Positions 1 to 5,504 of a DNA stretch of 5,559 bases are shown here, in pieces; positions within the stretch are counted from its first letter, which is position 1; the number at the start of each line of letters is the position of its first letter. This DNA is from an uncultured Bacteroides sp. (lineage in GTDB: Bacteria; Bacteroidota; Bacteroidia; Bacteroidales; Bacteroidaceae), in assembly GCA_900557355.1 (NCBI GenBank), contig USSR01000477.1, forward strand, positions 1 through 5,559, written 5' to 3'. The notes beneath the pieces are model-generated. The model saw nothing but the letters and a program-made list of their open reading frames with translations. It ran no database searches and was not told the DNA's origin. Position numbers and translations under genes: made by a program.

Positions 1-874
1 TGCAATCCAGGTAATTATAATCGGTGGTCACTACCCAACGTTCGGTAGTCATTGATATTCCGGCACCGATGTGCATAGGCAAATATTGCGTCCGGCTATG
101 ATAACTCTTATCGACACCTTCACTGGTGGAAGAATTGCTATAGGTCAGATTGTTTTCGTGGTTAACCTGAAGGGAGGGGGCAAATACAAGTCCCGCTGCC
201 CACTTTTGGTTTCCGGTGGTATTGAATTCATAATGTATTCCGAAGTCGGCATAAAAAGCACGCTTAGAAGATTCGTACTCCACAATGGCACTTTCTTGCG
301 TTTCGCTTTGGGTCACCGTTCCCAGTATGATACCCAGATTTATGCCAACGGACAGGCGTTTGGTTAATGCAAAGGCATTAGTAAGATAACAACGGTATAA
401 TCCTCCCGATCCTTCAAATAAGGAATAGGTATAACTTCCGGGCATACCTTCCACTTCTTCTTCGGTCTGAATAATGTAGCCCACGCTGCTATAGGGTGCA
501 GCACCTATCATGGCATACCAGCGTGGCAGGATTCTGCATCCTATGCTGAAGCGATTGGGATTACCCATAAAACTGGAACTGTGATCATTCTGAAAGGAAT
601 AACGGGCATATGAAGCCGATGCACCGACATCGAATATGAAGCAGGTGCTGTCCATTCGAGTAATGGCTGCCGGGTTCAAGGTATTTTGGAATCCGGTTCT
701 GTTCAGGGCAATACCTATGTTGCCCATTCCGGCATAACGTCCGCCGTCACTGGTACTTAGTTCACCCACTCCATACATAGAAGTGGGTAGATTGGTGTTA
801 TTTTGGGCTATGATGGAAAGGCTTACCGCACAGAAGCTGCACAGCATAAGGGGAATCCGGTGGTAATGTTTCAT
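1..874 (-). CDS. OmpP1/FadL-like outer-membrane beta-barrel protein, partial (3' end beyond left edge)
   Basis: An open frame runs on the minus strand from ATG at 874-872 to the window edge, giving 291 codons with no stop, so the C-terminus is missing. The protein starts MKHYHRIPLMLCSFCAVS and has a classical signal peptide with a likely cleavage site after IIA (residue 23). The mature start (SMYGVGELSTSDGGRYAGMG, then NPAAITRMDS and FIFDVGASASYARYS) has the 'x-x-YGxGxL ... AMGGxGxA ... NPASxxxxDS' pattern of Bacteroidota OmpP1/FadL/TodX-like barrels. The remainder alternates aromatic and polar residues as in beta strands (RWYAMIGAAPYSSVGY, LSVGINLGIILG, KWAAGLVFAPSLQV). It begins inside the stop codon of the upstream DUF4270 gene (ATGA overlap), so the two are probably co-transcribed and translationally coupled. 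Family members transport hydrophobic molecules or act as assembly partners for surface proteins. No specific substrate can be read here. Confidence 0.8.
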   Translation of the reverse strand, partial: MKHYHRIPLMLCSFCAVSLSIIAQNNTNLPTSMYGVGELSTSDGGRYAGMGNIGIALNRTGFQNTLNPAAITRMDSTCFIFDVGASASYARYSFQNDHSSSFMGNPNRFSIGCRILPRWYAMIGAAPYSSVGYIIQTEEEVEGMPGSYTYSLFEGSGGLYRCYLTNAFALTKRLSVGINLGIILGTVTQSETQESAIVEYESSKRAFYADFGIHYEFNTTGNQKWAAGLVFAPSLQVNHENNLTYSNSSTSEGVDKSYHSRTQYLPMHIGAGISMTTERWVVTTDYNYLDC

Positions 875-2187
875 TTTTCGTTGTATATTTTAAATCTGAT
901 CTCTAATCTGCATTGTCTCTCCTGGTCGGGGTCGTTGGTGAAGATTATTTGATTGAAAGTCATTGTCATTTCATTCTCTGGTAGACTCAGGAGTAGCTTC
1001 TGTCGTTTTATGCCCCACGTACCGAAGTTGTTGCGGATGAATTCGGTTACGTCAAAGGAATAATAAGTATCTCGCCCGAACATATCGTCCACTGTCAGAT
1101 TTCCGGTCTGTACCGTAACACCATCACTGCCGTATACATAATCTTCCAATACATTGTTTTCATCTGTGATGTAAAGGCGTATATCTTCCGGTAGTTGGTT
1201 TAGCTTGTTATAACTTCCGGTCAGCGGATAGAGGTAAAGTGTGGCGCTTTCTATGGAAACAATTTCTCCTGCATCCTGCAAATTATTCAGATGGGGAAAT
1301 TCTATCTGATTATAGAATCCTGTCAATCCTTGCATATATGCCCGCCTGCCCAGACTGCCGGAGTGGATAAGGTTCTCTATTCCGCTTTCCAAGGTAGCGA
1401 GAGGGGTACTGGTGCGATCGTGACGGATACTGGTATAGGCATAATCAGTGTTCACACTGAAGGTCAGTTCTTTTTCTGTGCGTTGACTGGCTATCTCTTT
1501 ATAGTGCAGAGTGATGGCCATGGATGAATCGTTTACCATGAATCCGGTGATGCATTCTCCGCTGTTTTCGGCCATGAGTGCCAGTCCGGGGAACTTTTCT
1601 TTGAACTTATCCTGGCTGTCGAAATAGTCTTCTTCTGTTACGAGATCATTCAGTAACTCTTTTCCCAGTTCATCGGGCAGACGTATTTCTAACTCTTTCT
1701 TTCGTCCGGGGGGTGGCGTGAAAGTGAAACTGAATAGAGGCATGCTTTCGGTAGGCAGGATAGTACTGTTGTATAAATCTTCGTCATCGTCCAGATAGAT
1801 GGCTTGTTTTAGCCGGTAAACAGATATTCGTTGCTGTGTTAAGGTATCGCCCCAGAAGTTGCCGGAAGGCGTCATCCTCAGTACTAACGAGTCGAAGCTG
1901 TAACTATAATCCTCGTTGGGAGTAAAGCTGTTTTTAGAGTATTCGGCATAGTAAGCGGCGGAGACCTCACCCCATGAGGCATCCTTATAGTGTCCTAACT
2001 GACAAATACTGTCTCCCCTGGTCTCTATGGAGTCCATAAGAATGGTACTGATGTCCACCGTACAAGTATCTACATATACATTATAGAAAGAACTGTTCAC
2101 CAGACTTTGTCCTAATTCTGAATTTTCATCCTGACAAGCACAGATGGCGGCGATCATTATAATCAGACTATACAATAACTTTTTCAT
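871..2187 (-). CDS. DUF4270 family lipoprotein
   Basis: This is a 438-residue lipoprotein. Residues 1-18 form a signal peptide ending in I-C-A-C18, followed by QDENSE, an acidic stretch compatible with export to the outer membrane. Residues ~35-130 show the DUF4270 hallmarks: a run like 'TCTVDISTILMDSIETRGDS', then 'CQLGHYKDASWGEVSAAYYAEY' (the 'LGxYxDxxFGxxxAxxxxEF' motif) and 'SFDSLVLRMTPSGNFWGDT'. The C-terminal 'FDVTEFIRNNFG' segment is also typical, and the length is normal for the family. The function of DUF4270 is unknown; members are Bacteroidota envelope proteins that are probably beta-rich. The gene overlaps the downstream barrel gene by four bases (ATGA), suggesting that lipoprotein and barrel work as a pair. 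Its 5' end faces the Kelch gene across 196 bases. ATG at 2187 is the only start that keeps the full signal peptide. No good Shine-Dalgarno sequence is visible, which is normal for this phylum. Confidence 0.85.
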   Translation of the reverse strand: MKKLLYSLIIMIAAICACQDENSELGQSLVNSSFYNVYVDTCTVDISTILMDSIETRGDSICQLGHYKDASWGEVSAAYYAEYSKNSFTPNEDYSYSFDSLVLRMTPSGNFWGDTLTQQRISVYRLKQAIYLDDDEDLYNSTILPTESMPLFSFTFTPPPGRKKELEIRLPDELGKELLNDLVTEEDYFDSQDKFKEKFPGLALMAENSGECITGFMVNDSSMAITLHYKEIASQRTEKELTFSVNTDYAYTSIRHDRTSTPLATLESGIENLIHSGSLGRRAYMQGLTGFYNQIEFPHLNNLQDAGEIVSIESATLYLYPLTGSYNKLNQLPEDIRLYITDENNVLEDYVYGSDGVTVQTGNLTVDDMFGRDTYYSFDVTEFIRNNFGTWGIKRQKLLLSLPENEMTMTFNQIIFTNDPDQERQCRLEIRFKIYNEK

Positions 2188-2207
2188 TGCTGCGGTTTTT
2201 AGAGTCG

Positions 2208-2215
2208 CAAAGGAA
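2208..2215 (-). promoter_or_regulatory. Possible -7 box for the DUF4270/barrel operon
   Basis: On the minus strand this reads TTCCTTTG, matching the Bacteroides -7 consensus TAnnTTTG at all but one fixed position. It lies 20 bases before the ATG, which would give a very short leader. No TTTG stands 19-21 bases upstream, so the -33 half is weak. A second candidate, TACCTTTA on the same strand at 2277-2270, also lacks a -33 partner. Either could serve; I cannot choose between them. Confidence 0.3.
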
Positions 2216-2266
2216 AATGAAACTTCTATATCTTCCTATTAAAATCGGCTATCGGGCAGGTTTTAT

Positions 2267-2284
2267 CGGTAAAGGTATTTACCG
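2267..2284. promoter_or_regulatory. Inverted repeat in the divergent intergenic region, possible operator
   Basis: Two 7-base arms, CGGTAAA at 2267-2273 and TTTACCG at 2278-2284, flank a 4-base centre (GGTA). The repeat lies between the two divergent transcription units, 27 bases upstream of the -33 box of the Kelch promoter. Related short motifs (ATCGG, GTCGG) recur nearby at 2244, 2251, 2265 and 2302. The position suits a regulator controlling both directions, but no regulator gene is in the window and the role is inferred. Confidence 0.3.
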
Positions 2285-2311
2285 GAAATTTAGTGCCGTT
2301 TGTCGGTTATA

Positions 2312-2343
2312 TTTGTTGATGAAGTACCTGTAGCCTACTTTTG
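2312..2343 (+). promoter_or_regulatory. Bacteroides-type promoter for the Kelch-DUF4907 operon
   Basis: A TTTG at 2312-2315 is followed, 20 bases later, by TACTTTTG at 2336-2343. This matches both parts and the spacing of the Bacteroides housekeeping promoter (TTTG, 19-21 bases, TAnnTTTG). Transcription would start near 2350, leaving an A-rich leader of about 34 bases before the ATG at 2384. It is the best promoter match in the window. Confidence 0.75.
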
Positions 2344-2383
2344 TTACCAAAAATATAGTAAATCAAAATAAGTTCTGAGAAAA

Positions 2384-3439
2384 ATGAATCGACTATTATT
2401 TGGAATGATACTGCTGGCGGTTGGATGCTTGGCTGGCAGTTGTACGGACGACGATGAATACACCCAGGGTGTATGGATGAGAAGATCGGACTTGGACGGT
2501 GTAGCGCGGGGACAGGCCGGCAGTTTCACCATTGGAAATAAAGGTTATCTGTGTTGTGGCTATCGTGGGTCGAATAAGACCTATCTGAAAGACCTTTGGG
2601 AGTACAATATGGATGGAGATTATTGGACACAATGTGCCGATATGCCCGATGCGGCAGCGGGACGCCATAGTGCGGCTTCGTTTGCCTTGAATGATAGAGG
2701 TTACATTACTACCGGCATTCAAAAGACCGAACCCACATATCTGGCAGATACCTGGGAGTATAATCCCGCTACGGACTCCTGGACTCAAATGGATGACTTT
2801 GGTGGTGGTGCACGCTACGGTGCATTGGCTTTTTCGATTGGAGGATACGGCTATGTGGGTACAGGGTTCAATGATAATTATCTGAAAGATTTCTATCGCT
2901 TTAATCCTAATGCCGCTGCCGGAAAGCAATGGGAAATTGTAAATGGATTCGGGGGATACAAGCGTTGGTATGGTACGGCTTTCGTTATAGATGATGTAGC
3001 TTATGTCTGCTGTGGGCAGAACAATAACACGCTGGTTGATGATTTGTGGAAATTTGATGGTGACAACTGGGCTCAGTTGCGTGACATTGCCAATACTAAT
3101 AGCGATGACGATTATGATGACGATTATGCTATAGCGCGCTTAGGTACTGTATCTTTCGTGATAGATGGAAGAGGGTATATTGCTACCGGAACCCGTAGTG
3201 GCGTAACCAGTGATTATTGGGTGTATGATCCTGGTGAGGATTTGTGGTATGGTGACTCCGATGATGATTATACTCCACTTACGAGTGTACACAATGTAAG
3301 TTCAGGAGGTTCGTCGCGCGCTTATGCTATATCTTTCTCTACGGGCAAGCGTGGCTTTGTATTGACGGGGGCTTCGGGAACCAGCTATTTTGATGATGTT
3401 TATGAACTCCTGCCCTATGAGCAGGAAGATGTTGATTAG
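2384..3439 (+). CDS. Six-blade Kelch-repeat lipoprotein (galactose-oxidase-like beta-propeller)
   Basis: This is a 351-residue lipoprotein. The signal peptide ends in the lipobox A-G-S-C20, followed by TDDDE, which resembles the Bacteroidota surface-export signal, so the protein is probably displayed on the cell surface. Six Kelch units follow at about residues 41-87, 93-139, 143-189, 193-236, 251-289 and 311-346. Each runs 'GYxxxG ... LxDxWxYxPxxDxWTQ', for example KGYLCCGY...DLWEYN...YWTQ and RGYITTG...DTWEYNPATDSWTQ. Six units would close one beta-propeller. No catalytic Cys-Tyr pair of true galactose oxidase is evident, so binding is likelier than oxidation. Asp-rich inserts (DDDYDDDY at 241-248, DSDDDY at 291-296) precede blades 5 and 6. 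The gene is first in a two-gene operon with DUF4907, 14 bases apart, behind a strong Bacteroides promoter. The fold is well supported; the ligand is unknown. Confidence 0.85.
   Translation: MNRLLFGMILLAVGCLAGSCTDDDEYTQGVWMRRSDLDGVARGQAGSFTIGNKGYLCCGYRGSNKTYLKDLWEYNMDGDYWTQCADMPDAAAGRHSAASFALNDRGYITTGIQKTEPTYLADTWEYNPATDSWTQMDDFGGGARYGALAFSIGGYGYVGTGFNDNYLKDFYRFNPNAAAGKQWEIVNGFGGYKRWYGTAFVIDDVAYVCCGQNNNTLVDDLWKFDGDNWAQLRDIANTNSDDDYDDDYAIARLGTVSFVIDGRGYIATGTRSGVTSDYWVYDPGEDLWYGDSDDDYTPLTSVHNVSSGGSSRAYAISFSTGKRGFVLTGASGTSYFDDVYELLPYEQEDVD
2458..2474. repeat. 17-base palindrome inside the start of the Kelch gene
   Basis: The arms ATACACCC (2458-2465) and GGGTGTAT (2467-2474) are perfect reverse complements around a single A. 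The repeat falls in codons 25-31 just after the lipoprotein cysteine, about 108 bases after the predicted transcription start. It could be an intragenic operator. With a one-base centre, an RNA hairpin would have to open its inner pairs. An 8-base match can also arise by chance in a window of this size. Confidence 0.3.
3104..3127 (+). repeat. 12-base tandem duplication encoding DDDY-DDDY
   Basis: GATGACGATTAT occurs twice without a gap (3104-3115 and 3116-3127), in frame in the Kelch gene, giving residues 241-248. The copies are identical at the DNA level, which suggests a recent duplication. A related unit at 3260-3271 (GATGATGATTAT) encodes DDDY before the last blade. Confidence 0.8.
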
Positions 3440-3453
3440 TGTTTTTGTGATTT

Positions 3454-3786
3454 ATGAAGCTAGTGTTTATTGTAAAGATTGGTGTACTGTCCCTGGTGGC
3501 AGTATGCCTTTCTTGTTTCTCCGGCTGCACGAATACCGGTGAGACGGAATTTACCTGCCGCGCCATGCAGGCGGAGGGTGGCTATGGGTATATGGTACTC
3601 CATAAGGGAGATACATTGATTCGTCAGCCTTATATACCTGCTGTAGGGAGGAAAATAGCTTTTGCAACGAAGGAAGACGCCTTGAAGGTAGCGAAGCTGG
3701 TTTGTCGTAAGCTGGATGAAAAGCAATCACCCAGCATTAGTAAAGAAGAGATTACGATGCTGGGTATTATAGTGAATAGAGAATGA
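3454..3786 (+). CDS. DUF4907 family small lipoprotein
   Basis: This is a 110-residue lipoprotein. Its signal peptide ends in F-S-G-C25, with TNTGETE after the cysteine. The mature part matches the DUF4907 pattern: 'GGYGYMVLHKGDTLIRQPYIPAV' (residues 42-64), then 'FATKEDALKVAKLVCRKLDEKQSP' (70-93) and a final 'ISKEEITMLGI'. In outline this is a YGYxIxxxGxxxIxQPxIPAV strand pair, an Ala/Val-rich helix and a short C-terminal helix. The function of DUF4907 is unknown. From memory, these genes often sit beside Kelch genes in Bacteroidota, as here, so a partner or accessory role for the Kelch protein is a fair inference. The gap to the Kelch stop is 14 bases, implying one transcript. The stop is one base from the stop of the opposing lipoprotein gene, and a hairpin lies within its last codons. 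Confidence 0.85.
   Translation: MKLVFIVKIGVLSLVAVCLSCFSGCTNTGETEFTCRAMQAEGGYGYMVLHKGDTLIRQPYIPAVGRKIAFATKEDALKVAKLVCRKLDEKQSPSISKEEITMLGIIVNRE
3730..3764 (-). terminator. Coding-embedded hairpin, likely terminator for the opposing BACON-like gene
   Basis: CCCAGCAT (3730-3737) pairs perfectly with ATGCTGGG (3757-3764). After a small bulge the stem continues with GTAA (3740-3743) against TTAC (3752-3755), leaving an 8-base loop. On the minus strand it begins 24 bases after the BACON-like stop codon and is followed by TGATTGCTTTTC, which is T-rich but not a clean T-run. On the plus strand it lies inside the end of the DUF4907 gene and no T-run follows, so it would not be a good terminator in that direction. 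The stem is clear; the terminator role is inferred. Confidence 0.45.
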
Positions 3787-3787
3787 G

Positions 3788-4702
3788 TTATTCTTGCGAA
3801 GGTAGTTCGCTGACTTCCGTACGGGGTTTCGTGTGAAAGTAAGGAAACTTCCTCGACATTTCTCCTTTCACAATTTTCTCTTCTTGTGTACGTACATTTG
3901 TGAGTGTCAATGTATAGGTTATTTGGTGCAATTTATAGAGTATCAGTCCCGAAATTTTGGTTTGTTTCTGAGGGGGAGTCTCTACTATCACTTCCGTATA
4001 CTTTAGTTTGCTGTCATACTGTTGTGGAAATAGGCTATATTTCACTTTCTCATCTGTCAGCTGTATTTTTTCGTCTACTATTTCCGGGACATCCACTAAA
4101 GGTTCTTCGTACTTCAATAATTTGAAGGCAAGATCGTTGGGGCAGTGGAACTGATATTCTTCAGGTGCATGGTCATAAGGAAATATGGTAGTAGTGGTGG
4201 AATTGTCCGTATAGTTTCGGAAGGTAAGGCCATAGGGGCGTGAATCCATCCAGAATTCTCCGTCTCCTTCTTCCAGTGAGTAGGTGATGCTTTTTATTTC
4301 ATATTTATCTCCGGGATTTTGCTGTACAATGATCTGTTCTGTATAGAGTCCGCTGCTGGTACTCAGGTTGATAATTAGTCCCCGTTCTTCATCTTCCAGG
4401 TTCTCGTTGGCCTGTATGGTCAGGGCGTCTTCTTTATCTCTTGTGATGCTTCCCCAGTCAAAATAGATCGTGCCGAATCCTTCCAGTCCGCTTGCCAACT
4501 GGTTCCATCCATCAAGGGAAGTAAGTGAAACTATCTTCCAGTTGGTCCGGCTCATGATAATTTCCACACTGTTATTATTTCCTTCCATGATGACTTTCTT
4601 TATAGGGGAAAGGCGTTCATCTTCACCGTTATCACAAGCTGTTCCACATAAAAGAATGAAAGTGGAGAACAATAGCAGTTGGAATAAGTTTGTTCGTTTC
4701 AT
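3788..4702 (-). CDS. Lipoprotein with a BACON-like N-terminal domain and an uncharacterised beta-rich C-terminal domain
   Basis: This is a 304-residue lipoprotein. The signal peptide ends in G-T-A-C23 and is followed by the acidic run DNGEDE, consistent with surface export. Residues ~36-128 resemble a BACON (Ig-like) domain: 'NWKIVS' at 54-59, 'LTIQANENLEDEERGLIINLST' at 94-115 and a closing 'TEQIIVQQNPG' at 121-131, the usual W-x-I, N-x-x-x-x-R-x-G/L-x-I and V-x-Q sequence. BACON domains are thought to bind carbohydrate or act as spacers. Residues ~135-290 are not firmly recognised. They are beta-rich, with 'GLTFRNYTDNSTTTTIF', 'VDVPE', 'VIVETPPQKQTKISG' and 'YTLTLTNVRTQEEKIVKGEMS', an order that recalls aerolysin/ETX-MTX2 proteins (tentative). 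The gene is monocistronic as far as visible, with its own -7-like box upstream, and converges on the DUF4907 gene with one base between the stops. Confidence 0.7.
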   Translation of the reverse strand: MKRTNLFQLLLFSTFILLCGTACDNGEDERLSPIKKVIMEGNNNSVEIIMSRTNWKIVSLTSLDGWNQLASGLEGFGTIYFDWGSITRDKEDALTIQANENLEDEERGLIINLSTSSGLYTEQIIVQQNPGDKYEIKSITYSLEEGDGEFWMDSRPYGLTFRNYTDNSTTTTIFPYDHAPEEYQFHCPNDLAFKLLKYEEPLVDVPEIVDEKIQLTDEKVKYSLFPQQYDSKLKYTEVIVETPPQKQTKISGLILYKLHQITYTLTLTNVRTQEEKIVKGEMSRKFPYFHTKPRTEVSELPSQE

Positions 4703-4770
4703 GTACCTTTAGTTCCGTTAGTTTAAATAGCTTTTGTTTATAGACGTATTTTATTGAGGAATACTGCAAG

Positions 4771-4778
4771 CAAAGGTA
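4771..4778 (-). promoter_or_regulatory. -7 promoter box for the BACON-like lipoprotein gene
   Basis: The minus strand reads TACCTTTG, a full match to the Bacteroides -7 consensus TAnnTTTG. It would give a leader of roughly 60 bases before the ATG at 4702. About 20 bases upstream there is only a T-rich run (TCTTTTTC) rather than a clean TTTG, so the -33 half is approximate. An AAAGG (4710-4706) lies three bases before the start codon and may act as ribosome binding site. Confidence 0.5.
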
Positions 4779-4862
4779 TGTTTTTTTAGTAAGAAAAAGA
4801 TAAGGGGCGGTGCTTTTTGTAGAATATTAGTTGTACCTTGTCCTAAGAACTACATTATTGAA

Positions 4863-5249
4863 TTGAATGAAAGTGAGATACGACATTTGCGGTCGAAACT
4901 TTCGACCGCAAATTTATCCCCTAAAGTACGTGCAATACTTAAAGCTTTCACCGAAAAAGGTCTTTACATGCTTGCTACCGTTTTGAAAAGTCCTCGTGCT
5001 ACGGCTACAACTCTTGCTATTATAGAGTCTTTTGCCCATTTGAGAGAGCTCTCTCGTAATCTAAATATCTTGTCAACAGAAACAGATGAAGGCAAACAGA
5101 AAACATTGACCCAGCGCAGTAGCGAGTTACTTCACGAATTATTGTCTGTAGAAGAGATGGGAGATACAACAGAAACCGAATCTTCGATAGAACTGAATTT
5201 ATATGCTTTAAAGATGAAGCGTACGGTGAAAAAGATAAAGAAAGGATAA
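4863..5249 (+). CDS. N-terminally truncated ORF6N-domain protein, probable gene remnant
   Basis: This open frame of 128 codons uses TTG at 4863; no in-frame ATG occurs before residue 36 (4968). The protein matches the second half of Bacteroidota ORF6N (phage antirepressor/KilA-N-like) proteins: 'LRSKLSTANLS' (9-19), the signature 'AFTEKGLYMLATVLKSPRAT' (28-47), 'IIESFAHLRELSRNL' (53-67), then a complete-looking tail 'SSIELNLYALKMKRTVKKIKKG'. The usual N-terminal part with the 'VMLDxDLAxLYxVETKxLNQAVKRNxxRFPxxF' motif is missing. I translated the upstream bases back to about 4758 in all three frames and did not find it. 'IIELNESE' just before and over the TTG still looks family-like, so the break lies near 4850. 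Full-length relatives run to roughly 190-200 residues. A strong palindrome covers codons 8-17. Without its DNA-binding half the product is unlikely to work as a regulator. Confidence 0.7.
   Translation: MNESEIRHLRSKLSTANLSPKVRAILKAFTEKGLYMLATVLKSPRATATTLAIIESFAHLRELSRNLNILSTETDEGKQKTLTQRSSELLHELLSVEEMGDTTETESSIELNLYALKMKRTVKKIKKG
4885..4913. repeat. Perfect palindrome with 14-base arms in the ORF6N remnant
   Basis: The left arm ATTTGCGGTCGAAA (4885-4898) and its exact reverse complement (4900-4913) are separated by a single C at 4899. It begins 22 bases after the TTG start and encodes the stretch HLRSKLSTAN, so the frame is kept through it. No T-run follows on either strand, so it is not a typical terminator. 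It may be an imported palindromic repeat, a DNA-binding site, or an RNA hairpin covering the start of the message. Confidence 0.9.
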
Positions 5250-5253
5250 TTCT

Positions 5254-5287
5254 TTTGTGCAGATAAGAGAGGTTTTTATTAACTTGC
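5254..5287 (+). promoter_or_regulatory. Possible promoter for the small membrane protein and lpd
   Basis: The 66-base gap after the ORF6N remnant contains TTTG (5254-5257) and, 22 bases on, TAACTTGC (5280-5287). The second box is a partial match to TAnnTTTG and the spacing is slightly long, so this is a weak candidate. It is listed because a conserved lpd gene would otherwise depend on read-through from a degraded gene. Confidence 0.3.
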
Positions 5288-5315
5288 AGGCAGTTTATAA
5301 ATAACCCCTGTATAC

Positions 5316-5495
5316 ATGGAAAAAATATTCAAATCGAAAGGTATGACTACTACTGAAAAATGGGTAATAGTATTTGTTCTTACTTTTATGTGCGTTGCAT
5401 ACCTGTTGCTGAAAGAAGCGCCTGCCTTATGTGGATTCATTGTGGCTATTCTTTTCCTGATCAGTAATTACCAAAGGAAATATACCTATAAATAA
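5316..5495 (+). CDS. Small two-helix membrane protein, 59 residues
   Basis: ATG at 5316 opens 59 codons ending in TAA at 5493-5495. The N-terminus is basic (MEKIFKSKGMTTTEKW). Two hydrophobic segments follow, at residues ~17-32 (VIVFVLTFMCVAYLLL) and ~36-51 (PALCGFIVAILFLISN), joined by a short KEA turn, and the tail is basic (YQRKYTYK). This predicts a hairpin in the inner membrane with both ends in the cytoplasm. I do not recognise a family. The start of lpd lies nine bases after the stop, so the two are probably on one transcript. Codon use and composition look like a real gene, but the function is unknown. Confidence 0.65.
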   Translation: MEKIFKSKGMTTTEKWVIVFVLTFMCVAYLLLKEAPALCGFIVAILFLISNYQRKYTYK

Positions 5496-5504
5496 ATAGA
5501 AACT

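Noticed and set aside
71..367. Plus-strand 98-codon frame
   Set aside because: It lies entirely antisense to the barrel gene, whose frame has a signal peptide and coherent beta-strand pattern.
2396..2929. Minus-strand 177-codon frame
   Set aside because: It is antisense to the Kelch gene. The product lacks a credible domain, and the plus frame has six clear Kelch units and a promoter.
4816..4841. Promoter for the ORF6N remnant (TTTG at 4816, TACCTTGT at 4834)
   Set aside because: The gap is only 14 bases instead of 19-21 and the second box matches poorly, so I do not list it.
4867..4986. ATG-initiated 39-codon frame overlapping the start of the ORF6N remnant (MKVRYDICGRNF...)
   Set aside because: It has the only ATG near the start, but its peptide shows no family similarity apart from the palindrome-derived part and it ends early. 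The TTG frame carries clear ORF6N homology over its whole length.
5237..5255. AAAGAA/TTCTTT stem at the end of the ORF6N remnant as a terminator
   Set aside because: It has six mostly A-T pairs and no clean T-run after it, so it is too weak to call.
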